Below are positions 7,564-13,745 of a stretch of DNA of 52,043 nucleotides, one piece after another. This DNA is from Elusimicrobiota bacterium (lineage in GTDB: Bacteria; Elusimicrobiota; Elusimicrobia; UBA1565; UBA9628). The stretch spans positions 1-52,043 of the forward strand of contig PLZD01000058.1 in the NCBI GenBank assembly GCA_003151975.1, given 5' to 3'. The notes under the pieces are model-generated. The model made no database searches. It was not told where the DNA came from and saw only the letters and a program-made list of their open reading frames with translations. Made by a program: the position numbers and the translations under genes. Every line of letters begins with the position of its first letter. Within the stretch, counting starts at the first letter, position 1.

Positions 7564-8830
7564 ATGTTAGGGGGCTCCCGGTTATGCGGCTCAGCGCCGC
7601 TTCGAAGGCGGTCGACGGCGTCGGCAACTCCATCAACCGCTTCTTAAAATCGGCCTGCCTTCGCCTCAGCTTGTAGACCGCGGCCTGCGAAAAGAGCAGC
7701 TCGCGAATCGTCTCGACGACTTGCACGCCGTCGAGCAACTCGATGCGGCGGAGCGTCTCGAGGAAGGGGTTCTCCTTGAGCGTCGGCTCCAAGAACGACT
7801 GAAGGCCTAGCGGCCAGAGCGTGAACGGATACAGAGGCAGCAAAGCGGAAGCGCTCTCTTGGACGATGGGATGCAGGGGGCCGCCTACGAACTCCCCGAG
7901 CTCGTCCAGCGTCCGGGCTTGGCAGGAATTTCCGAGCACCACGACCGGCAGCCCCGCGGCGACGGCTCGGATGGTGGTCACGCCGGAGATGTTGAGACTC
8001 AGGAACAGATCGGCACTGCGCATCAGCATCTCGAAGATGTCCGCGCCCTGGGGCGGCATCCAGTGGTAGCGGTCGGCGCCGAGAGCGAGCCCGTCGTATC
8101 GCGTGGGCCCGATATGCACGAGATGGACCGACGGTCCGAGGCTGGATAGATATTTTGAGATCAGCGGCGGCACAGCCGCGGCCAAGCGCTCTCCGTCGCG
8201 GTTCCTGTACGGACCGTACTGCCACGCCGAGGTGCAGAAAAGAACGAGCTTCTCGCCGTAGCCGATGCCGAACTCCCTTCGAATATGACGGCGGACGGCG
8301 GAAGACAGCGGGACACCCTGCGGGAAAAAGCGGCAAACGCCGGATCCGGCATTCCAGTTCAGAAACGGGACCGGCTTGAGACGGTGCGGGAGCTTTTCGA
8401 GCCACGCCTCCGCGTCTAATGCGTCGGCGCCGGTCCCGAACATGTCCATACTGGGTCCGGAGACGGCGGAGTTCCAGGTGTCGATCCCGGTGACCGGGAC
8501 GCCGCTGCGGAAAAGAGCATCGGGCCCGGCCCCAGCGCGCTTGAGCGCGCGGATGGAGGTCACGATGTCGCAAAGCACGACGGCCGCCGGCCGGGATTTC
8601 TTGATCTTCTCATCGAGCATGAGTTCGAGAAAAGGCATCATCGCCTCGGGCAAGGGAGTGACGGCGATGCCGCCGCCATGGAAGAGCTGCGCCGTCGAAT
8701 CGTGAATCAAGGCCTCGACCTTCCAGCCGGACTCGAGCAGTTCCTTGCCCAAATGCACGGCGAAGGCCGTCTCGCCCCAACCTTTGGGCGTAGGCGCAAG
8801 CAGCAGGACCGACCCGCGCTCAGCTGGCAT
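7526..8830 (-). CDS. Glycosyltransferase-like protein, paralogue A
   Basis: 434 residues, homologous to the protein at 4293-5444 and 50 residues longer, mostly at the C terminus. It begins with a strand-loop VLLLAPTPKGWGETAFAVHLG, has a central LVLFCTSAWQYGPYRNRDGER, then LVHIGPTRY, ADLFLSLNISGVTTIRAVAAGLPVVVLG, which resembles the donor-binding half of GT-B enzymes, and finally YPFTLWPLGLQSFLEP shared with its paralogue. No signal peptide. The start overlaps the nucleotidyltransferase stop by 11 bases and its end overlaps the radical SAM gene by 38, so the operon is tightly coupled. Function is inferred from fold-like features and from the sugar-activating enzyme next door. Confidence 0.65.
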   Translation of the reverse strand: MPAERGSVLLLAPTPKGWGETAFAVHLGKELLESGWKVEALIHDSTAQLFHGGGIAVTPLPEAMMPFLELMLDEKIKKSRPAAVVLCDIVTSIRALKRAGAGPDALFRSGVPVTGIDTWNSAVSGPSMDMFGTGADALDAEAWLEKLPHRLKPVPFLNWNAGSGVCRFFPQGVPLSSAVRRHIRREFGIGYGEKLVLFCTSAWQYGPYRNRDGERLAAAVPPLISKYLSSLGPSVHLVHIGPTRYDGLALGADRYHWMPPQGADIFEMLMRSADLFLSLNISGVTTIRAVAAGLPVVVLGNSCQARTLDELGEFVGGPLHPIVQESASALLPLYPFTLWPLGLQSFLEPTLKENPFLETLRRIELLDGVQVVETIRELLFSQAAVYKLRRRQADFKKRLMELPTPSTAFEAALSRITGSPLTYETAQCSPDRSL

Positions 8831-9638
8831 AGGTTCCTACAGGCGCGTTCTCACCGGCGATCATCTCGATCGACCGGCGCAGGAACTCGCCCCACCCCGT
8901 TGAAGTCCCGAGATCAAAAAAACGTCCCTCCGGGAAATATTGAGCGCGAACGTCCAGCCCGCGCTCAACGGCGGCCTGAAAAACCTCTCCCAGTATGGGC
9001 CCCGAAGCTTCGCCGGCCGCTTTCTGATTCTTTTCGGCGAGCAACTGGGTGAAACGCGGCCCCCAAACGGCGATCGCCCATGTATTCTTGATCGAGCATT
9101 CCTTAGGCTTGTCCAGAACCTCAAGAACGGCGCCGTCGACTCCGATGCGGACGGGGCCGAGCTGTTCAGGAATAGAAGTCGGGAAAACGCCCAAGACGAC
9201 GTCGGCTGACGCGGCGCTGAACGCGGCGCACACGTCCCGCAAAGCGGACGCCGGCTCGATAATGGTATCGGGCAGGGTAAGGCACACATTGCGCCCCATG
9301 AGCCATGGCGAGGCGGCATCGACGGCGTCCGCAAGCCCCCGCGGCAAGCGCCGGACCGCATAGACAAGCGACTGCCCGTGCGATTCCCCGCCGCCGAAGA
9401 CCTGCATGATCTCGTGCTTGAGCTCGGAAATCACGACGATGGACCTCCTCACCCTAGCGCGCTCGAGCATCTCTAAGGAATACGCCATAACCGGCCTCGG
9501 CCTCATGCCGAGCGTCGTGACATTCCCATCGAAGGCGATCGGCAGCAATTCCTTCGGGTAGCCCATGGGTCCCAAACGGGAGCCGAGCCCCGCGGCGGGA
9601 ATCACTCCCACGAAGCCCGGCTCCTCGTTGGCGCTCAT
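8820..9638 (-). CDS. Sugar-1-phosphate nucleotidyltransferase
   Basis: 272 residues starting MSANEEPGFVGVIPAAG. The signature GLGSRLGPMGYPKELLPI is the nucleotide-binding loop of GalU/RmlA-type enzymes, which join a nucleoside triphosphate and a sugar-1-phosphate to give an NDP-sugar. LPDTIIEP is the usual metal/nucleotide aspartate strand, and LDKPKE the lysine-containing sugar-binding segment. The start chosen is one base after the stop of the precursor-like gene; an upstream in-frame extension lies inside that gene and has low-complexity arginine-serine sequence. As the second gene of the operon it probably supplies the activated sugar for the two glycosyltransferase-like proteins. Which sugar and which nucleotide cannot be told from the sequence. 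Confidence 0.87.
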   Translation of the reverse strand: MSANEEPGFVGVIPAAGLGSRLGPMGYPKELLPIAFDGNVTTLGMRPRPVMAYSLEMLERARVRRSIVVISELKHEIMQVFGGGESHGQSLVYAVRRLPRGLADAVDAASPWLMGRNVCLTLPDTIIEPASALRDVCAAFSAASADVVLGVFPTSIPEQLGPVRIGVDGAVLEVLDKPKECSIKNTWAIAVWGPRFTQLLAEKNQKAAGEASGPILGEVFQAAVERGLDVRAQYFPEGRFFDLGTSTGWGEFLRRSIEMIAGENAPVGTYAS

Positions 9639-9639
9639 T

Positions 9640-9984
9640 TCAGGCTCTGCTGTAATCCACGTCGTGCACCCGCGGCCCCTCGATCGATTCCTTGGAGTTC
9701 TTGAGCTTGATGATCTGATCATCGGTCAGATTGTACGCGCTCCGGAACTGCTCGGGATTATTCAGAAGCTCGTCGGCGAACTGCGGGTCGCTCACTGCGC
9801 GCAGCAAGGCGGCGTGCAGGCTCGGGGCTGCCTCGGCCTGCGCCGACGGATTCTGACCGTCGGCATCTCGATTTCCGAATTCCTGCTCAGCTGCCGACGC
9901 CGTCGCCCCGCCCGCCAGCAGCACCGCGCCGGCGGCCAGCAGCGGCAGCACCAGCCCCCTCGCGTCTTTCTTCGTATCAGACAT
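9640..9984 (-). CDS. Candidate precursor peptide of the radical SAM/glycosyltransferase cluster
   Basis: 114 residues; the ATG at 9984 follows a perfect AGGAGG seven bases upstream. Three parts are visible: residues 1-33, basic then strongly hydrophobic and ending in ATASAA like a signal peptide or membrane anchor; a Q/A/N-rich linker; residues 60-98 with ALLRAVSDPQFADELLNNP and YNLTDDQIIKLKN, a short helical domain like the leader regions of NHLP/LigA-like ribosomal peptide precursors; and a final tail GPRVHDVDYSRA rich in charged residues, His and Tyr and without Cys. It is the first gene of an operon containing three radical SAM enzymes, two glycosyltransferase-like proteins and a pyruvyl transferase-like protein. 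The precursor role is inference; the alternative is a small periplasmic protein. Confidence 0.6.
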   Translation of the reverse strand: MSDTKKDARGLVLPLLAAGAVLLAGGATASAAEQEFGNRDADGQNPSAQAEAAPSLHAALLRAVSDPQFADELLNNPEQFRSAYNLTDDQIIKLKNSKESIEGPRVHDVDYSRA

Positions 9985-9997
9985 TGTTATCCTCCTC

Positions 9998-10035
9998 TTG
10001 ATCACGATCAACGCATCCGGCGTGAAAGTCCGGAT
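9998..10035. promoter_or_regulatory. Two inverted repeats upstream of the precursor operon
   Basis: In the 107-base divergent gap between the precursor gene (minus) and the SDR gene (plus) there are two perfect short inverted repeats: TTGATC-AC-GATCAA at 9998-10011 and ATCCGG-N9-CCGGAT at 10015-10035. They lie directly upstream of the AGGAGG of the precursor gene, so they would be in its 5' leader or promoter and could be an operator or a hairpin controlling expression of the cluster. No convincing -35/-10 pair was found for the minus direction. Regulatory function is inference from position and symmetry only. Confidence 0.35.
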
Positions 10036-10091
10036 CAATTTTCATGCCGCGGGACCGATCTCCCGTCTGATGCGAGCCGCCATCGTATATA

Positions 10092-10904
10092 ATGAAGAAG
10101 AAAATCATGAATGTACTCACAGGGGATCCGGTCTGGATCACGGGAGCGGGCTCGGGCCTTGGCCTTGAGTTCGCGCGGGAATTTCTGCGGCGCGGCGCGC
10201 GCGTCTTGGCCGTCGACCGAGACGCCAAGGCCTTGGCCAAGCTCGCCGCCGAAGCCAAGGTCTCGGGCTTGCCGCTCGGAACGCTCGCCGCCGACGTCGG
10301 CGCGGGCAAGGAGTTCACGGCGGCGCTCGAGGGCAAGGTCAAGGAGCACGGCGCGCCCGCGGTCTTCATAAACAACGCCGGTATCGCGCGCATCGGCGGC
10401 TTTGAGAAGGCCGGGCTCGAGGTCTTCAATGAGGTCATGCGCGTCAACCTGAGCGGCGTCGTCTTCGGAACGCACTTCGCGCTCGGCCGCATGCGCCAGC
10501 GCGGCCGCGGCCTCATCATCAACATCGCCTCGACCGCGGGCTTGGTCCCCTCCTCGTTCATGCCGAGCTACACGGCCTCCAAGCACGCGGTCGTGGGCTT
10601 CACACGCTCGCTCACGCTCGAGCTCCACGCGGCCAAGAGCCCCGTACGCCTGTGCCTCGTCACCCCTGGCTTTATTGACACTCCGATTCTCTTGCAGCCC
10701 GGGGCGGAGTTTCCCAAGTGGTTTAAGTGGACCATCCCCAAGCCCGGGCCCACCGCCCGCAAGATCGTCGCCGCGGCGCTGTCGGGCAAAGACGAGGTCA
10801 CGCCCGACTTCGGCGGACGCCTGATCCAGCGGCTCTACCGCTGGGCGCCGGGACTTTCCACGCGCGGCTCCAATTTCCTGCTGCCGGTCTCGCTCGAGCC
10901 ATGA
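10092..10904 (+). CDS. Short-chain dehydrogenase/reductase
   Basis: 270 residues, classical SDR length. Rossmann loop TGAGSGLG at 17-24 binds NAD(P); NNAGIARIGG is the conserved NNAG strand; the catalytic Tyr/Lys pair is Y160 and K164 in SYTASK, preceded by the catalytic serine in NIASTAG. The enzyme probably reduces or oxidises a carbonyl or alcohol; the substrate is not predictable. Start uncertain: ATG 10092 overlaps a TATAAT (10088-10093) that would be the -10 of its own promoter, which favours the in-frame ATG at 10107 (MNVLTGDP). It overlaps the next gene by ATGA, so the phosphatase-like protein is co-translated with it. It diverges from the radical SAM operon. Confidence 0.9.
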   Translation: MKKKIMNVLTGDPVWITGAGSGLGLEFAREFLRRGARVLAVDRDAKALAKLAAEAKVSGLPLGTLAADVGAGKEFTAALEGKVKEHGAPAVFINNAGIARIGGFEKAGLEVFNEVMRVNLSGVVFGTHFALGRMRQRGRGLIINIASTAGLVPSSFMPSYTASKHAVVGFTRSLTLELHAAKSPVRLCLVTPGFIDTPILLQPGAEFPKWFKWTIPKPGPTARKIVAAALSGKDEVTPDFGGRLIQRLYRWAPGLSTRGSNFLLPVSLEP

Positions 10905-11611
10905 CCACGACCGAGCTGAAGTGGCCCGCGCACATCGTCATCGTGCGTCACGGAGAATCCGAGCGCAACGTCGCCAAAGCCGTGGCCGCGGCGGCCGGCG
11001 CGGCGGAATTTGGCACCGGCATACGCGACAACGACGTGCCGCTGACTAAGCGGGGCCAAGAGCAGGCCCGCGCCACCGGCGTGCACCTCGGCAAGGCCTT
11101 TAAATTCGACCGGGTGTTCGCCTCGCCGTACCTGCGCGCGTGGGAGACGGCCCGCCTCATGCGCAAGCAGTTCCCTTATGTCGTCGACATCACCTGGGAA
11201 GAGCGCGTGCGCGAGATCGAGTTCGGCATCTTGGACGGCTTGACCAAGCACGGCTTGGCCACGCGCTATCCCGATGAGAAGGCCCGTCGAGACAAGCTCG
11301 GCAAGTACTGGTACCGCGCGCCCGGCGGCGAGAACTACCCCGACATCGCCTTGCGCCTGCACAGCTTTCTCGGCACGCTCTCGCGCGACTACCGCCGCAA
11401 GTCGGTGCTCGTCGTCTGCCACAGCGTCGTGGTGATGATCTTCCGCAGACTGTTGGAGCGCTTGACCGAGGAAGAGCTCATGGCCATCGACCGCGACCCC
11501 CAGCAGGAGGTCGTCAACTGCGGGGTCATGCACTACGCCGCCGAGTCGGGCGGAACGCGCGGCGGGCGACTGGCGCTCAAGGAATTCAACGGCGTCTATT
11601 ACGACCGCTAG
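10901..11611 (+). CDS. Histidine phosphatase (phosphoglycerate mutase-like)
   Basis: 236 residues. VRHGESERN near residue 15 is the RHGE signature carrying the phospho-accepting histidine; the second catalytic histidine is in VVCHSVVVM, and ASPYLRAWETA is the usual substrate-arginine region. Family members dephosphorylate small molecules (sugar phosphates, alpha-ribazole phosphate) or are mutases. The ATG overlaps the stop of the SDR gene (ATGA). It converges with the CYTH gene, and the two stop codons interlock in a CTAG, so the genes share four bases. The true substrate is unknown; co-operon location with an SDR suggests small-molecule metabolism. Confidence 0.88.
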   Translation: MTTTELKWPAHIVIVRHGESERNVAKAVAAAAGAAEFGTGIRDNDVPLTKRGQEQARATGVHLGKAFKFDRVFASPYLRAWETARLMRKQFPYVVDITWEERVREIEFGILDGLTKHGLATRYPDEKARRDKLGKYWYRAPGGENYPDIALRLHSFLGTLSRDYRRKSVLVVCHSVVVMIFRRLLERLTEEELMAIDRDPQQEVVNCGVMHYAAESGGTRGGRLALKEFNGVYYDR

Positions 11612-12051
11612 GAAGCCAGCGCGGAATTGTCGTAGCGCCGCTGGCCCGTCACTTCGCGGCCGAGCCACGCGGGCTTTTCAAAGCGCTCCGCCTCGCTCTT
11701 GAGCTCGATCTCGGCGATCACGAGCCCTCGGTGCCGGCCGTGGAAGACATCCACTTCCCAGGTATGCCCTTTGAAGCGAATCTCGTAGCGCGTCTTGTCG
11801 ACGATGCGCTCGCCGCAAAGTCGGTCCAGCATTTCGTTCGCGTCCTTCAGAGGGACCGCATATTCGTATTCGTCGCGCGTCATGCCCTTCGACGCTCCTT
11901 TGATAGTCAAAGCGGCGCGGCGGCCCATTGTTCTGACGCGCACAACGCAAATCTTGCTGATCGATAGGTAGCCTTGGCGATACCGCGTGCCGCGCGCGCC
12001 CGCGCGCCATGCGTTGGATGCGACCAAGAATTTACGCTCAATCTCCTTCAT
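11608..12051 (-). CDS. CYTH domain phosphohydrolase
   Basis: 147 residues covering a whole CYTH domain. It opens with EIERKF, the ExExK motif that coordinates metal and triphosphate, followed by a YRQGYLS strand, VRVRTMGRRAALTIKG with the basic residues lining the tunnel, and VDVFHGRHRGLVIAEIEL with the acidic metal ligands. Bacterial short CYTH proteins are mostly inorganic triphosphatases or thiamine-triphosphatase-like. A strong AGGAGG lies upstream of the ATG. It lies nine bases after the stop of the lipoprotein gene (12061-12885), so the two are probably one transcript. Substrate assignment to triphosphate is from family knowledge. Confidence 0.87.
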   Translation of the reverse strand: MKEIERKFLVASNAWRAGARGTRYRQGYLSISKICVVRVRTMGRRAALTIKGASKGMTRDEYEYAVPLKDANEMLDRLCGERIVDKTRYEIRFKGHTWEVDVFHGRHRGLVIAEIELKSEAERFEKPAWLGREVTGQRRYDNSALAS

Positions 12052-12060
12052 GGGGGCCTC

Positions 12061-12885
12061 CTAATGCGTCAGCGCCGCCTCCAAATGCAGCGCCGACCAG
12101 TCGGTGCCCTTGGCCTTGAAGAACAAAAGGCCCCTGGCGCTCTGCCCAGGAGCGATCATGGCCGCGCTGAAGAACAACCCGTTGTAGTCGATCTCGGTCG
12201 TCTTGTGAAGTGGATTCATGATGGCATTGCCCGTGTCGAAGGACGAGTCCTCCCCCGCTTCCTCGACGCCGTCGGTGTACACTTTGCCGCTGATGCTGTC
12301 GGCCAGCGCGCGCCGGGGCCCGTCGACGTTCTTGCTCGAACTCGCGCGCTCGACCTTGTCCTCGGCCTTCTCCAGCAGGACGGCCGCGGTCAGCACGACG
12401 ATCGCGCTGGCGATGACGAGCGTGGTATTCGGGTTGAGGCTTTTCAGTTCGTTGCGAAGCTCCTCGTTGGGTATCGGCGCCAGCGAGAACGAGGCGTCGC
12501 GCAGACTCAAACGCAGACCCCTTGCGTCGATCGGCTGAGAGCCCGAGTTCTTCGCTTCGACGAAAACCGGGATGTAGCCCTTCGAGATCAGCGCCTTGAG
12601 CGCCTCGTCGTCGACGTTGGCGCGCCGGTACCTGAAGAGCGTCATGTGGCGCGCGTCCTTGATGTCGCCCTTGGCCAGCCGCTTGAGAAAAGTCGCCAAC
12701 GGCAGGAACTCGGGCTTATAAACGATCGAGTTGACCTCGAGGGGACCGGTCTCCGTGTACTGGACCATCGTCCTGCGGCGCTCGAGGTCGGCGGCGTCCT
12801 CTGAAACCCGCTTGGCGGTCTCGGGATTGACCCACAGGCAGGCGCCAAGAAATGCGGCCAGGGCGACCGGTAGCGAGCGCTTCAC
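12061..12885 (-). CDS. Lipoprotein with internal membrane-like segment, unknown function
   Basis: 274 residues starting with GTG (MKRSLPVALAAFLGAC); C16 fits a lipobox, so it is probably lipid-anchored in the envelope. A hydrophobic stretch at about 153-173 (LVIASAIVVLTAAVLL) could be a membrane segment or a buried helix. The last quarter (EIDYNGLFFSAAMIAPGQSARGLLFFKA) looks beta-rich and resembles the end of proteins that describe a free-standing sandwich domain. I do not recognise the family. A complete promoter lies immediately upstream, so close that the message is probably leaderless. The CYTH gene follows nine bases downstream. Confidence 0.7.
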   Translation of the reverse strand: MKRSLPVALAAFLGACLWVNPETAKRVSEDAADLERRRTMVQYTETGPLEVNSIVYKPEFLPLATFLKRLAKGDIKDARHMTLFRYRRANVDDEALKALISKGYIPVFVEAKNSGSQPIDARGLRLSLRDASFSLAPIPNEELRNELKSLNPNTTLVIASAIVVLTAAVLLEKAEDKVERASSSKNVDGPRRALADSISGKVYTDGVEEAGEDSSFDTGNAIMNPLHKTTEIDYNGLFFSAAMIAPGQSARGLLFFKAKGTDWSALHLEAALTH

Positions 12886-12891
12886 GTCATG

Positions 12892-12920
12892 AGTGTGCCC
12901 CGCAAACCCCGACGCGTCAA
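12892..12920 (-). promoter_or_regulatory. Promoter of the 12885 lipoprotein gene (leaderless type)
   Basis: On the minus strand: TTGACG (12920-12915), a 17-base spacer, then CACACT (12897-12892). Six bases later comes the GTG start of the lipoprotein gene, so transcription should begin at or within a base or two of the start codon. The -35 is a 5/6 consensus match; the -10 is weaker. No Shine-Dalgarno is present between promoter and start, consistent with a leaderless transcript. Confidence 0.6.
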
Positions 12921-12924
12921 GTCC

Positions 12925-13578
12925 TCAATGCTCGGACGCCGCCGACGAGCAGCTCTCGGTGACGCCGGTGGCGATGGCCGAGACGAACTCGGCCAAGTGA
13001 TGCGGGCACTTCACCGCCTCTTCCGCATCCTTCGTGCTGTAGAAGTGCTGGGCTCCCACGATGAAGTGGAAGTACTCGTGAGTCTGCACCTCGCGCCGGC
13101 AGTTCGATGACGCGCTCATGTAGGATGAGGTGAAGTAGATCCCCGCTGACGGATCGCCCGCATCCTTCACATAAGCGTAGTCGTTCTTGTCCTCGTCATC
13201 CCGGCGAAACGGCGCGCGGCCGCTGAGCGCCTGGTTCTGGCTGATGAGCCCGCGCGCTTTTCGAAGCCGCGCCCAGAACGCGGTGTTCATCGTCGGGATG
13301 TAAAGCCAGTCGGCCATCGCCTGCACGACTTTGTGGTCTTCGTCGTTCAAGACGGGCGCTCCCGCGTCCTCGCCGGGCTCCTTATTAAGGAGAGCGTCGA
13401 TCTTCTCGAGCGCGGCTTTGAGCATGTCGCGCCGTTCGCCTTCGGCTTTGGCGATCTTCTCTTCGGGAGTCGGAGTCGACATGCGCAGGGCGTGCGTGTC
13501 GATGTTCAAGGGGTCCTCCGCCCGCAGGGGGGCTGCGGGCAAGAGGAGCGAGAAAATCAGGATTAGGTTTTTTTTCAT
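12925..13578 (-). CDS. Secreted putative zinc metallopeptidase (M35/aspzincin-like)
   Basis: 217 residues with a signal peptide (KKNLILIFSLLLPAAPLRA). HEYFH at 167-171 is an HExxH zinc site preceded by a strand with CRRE and IYFTSSYM, and followed by an aspartate (D184) and a CPHHLAEF segment. This order resembles aspzincin (deuterolysin/lysine-specific endopeptidase) catalytic domains, in which an Asp rather than a Glu is the third ligand; the match is by eye and tentative. Several cysteines could form disulfides outside the cell. GGAGGCGA lies just upstream of the ATG. It ends about 40 bases before the lipoprotein start and is probably transcribed separately because that gene has its own promoter. 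Confidence 0.65.
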   Translation of the reverse strand: MKKNLILIFSLLLPAAPLRAEDPLNIDTHALRMSTPTPEEKIAKAEGERRDMLKAALEKIDALLNKEPGEDAGAPVLNDEDHKVVQAMADWLYIPTMNTAFWARLRKARGLISQNQALSGRAPFRRDDEDKNDYAYVKDAGDPSAGIYFTSSYMSASSNCRREVQTHEYFHFIVGAQHFYSTKDAEEAVKCPHHLAEFVSAIATGVTESCSSAASEH

Positions 13579-13589
13579 ATTCGCCTCCG

Positions 13590-13690
13590 AGAGCTCCCAG
13601 CCTCACTTCGCAGGTTACCGCTAACTGGGCAACCGGGCCTGGGTCCTTCATCGGAAGCCCCAGGGGTCGAAGGTCCTGCACGCGGCACAG
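13590..13690 (-). other. Inverted-repeat-rich leader upstream of the metallopeptidase gene
   Basis: The 167-base gap between the divergent metallopeptidase and cyclase genes holds, on the minus strand, a GGTTGCC/GGTAACC hairpin (one mismatch) enclosed by an imperfect CCCAGGCC/GGCTGGG stem, and further upstream a CCTTC/GAAGG stem around CCCCTGGGG. This would form a structured leader for the metallopeptidase mRNA. I compared it from memory with cyclic-di-GMP (GEMM-I) and cobalamin riboswitches and saw none of their core motifs. It may simply be GC-rich sequence. Confidence 0.25.
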
Positions 13691-13708
13691 CAACTCAAGA
13701 CCCCGTCC

Positions 13709-13737
13709 TTGACGAGCCGGGACAGCGGCACTATACT
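13709..13737 (+). promoter_or_regulatory. Promoter of the FHA-cyclase gene (leaderless type)
   Basis: TTGACG at 13709-13714, an exact 17-base spacer and TATACT at 13732-13737. The ATG of the cyclase gene begins eight bases after the -10, so the transcription start should coincide with the start codon. This is the clearest near-consensus sigma-70-type promoter in the window. No Shine-Dalgarno precedes the ATG. Confidence 0.75.
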
Positions 13738-13745
13738 TAGGGTCC

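Noticed and set aside
13590-13690. Cyclic-di-GMP (GEMM-I) riboswitch near the cyclase gene
   Set aside because: The GGTAACC hairpin recalls the GEMM 3' stem, but the GACGCAAAGCC-type core and the GAAA loop are missing on both strands.
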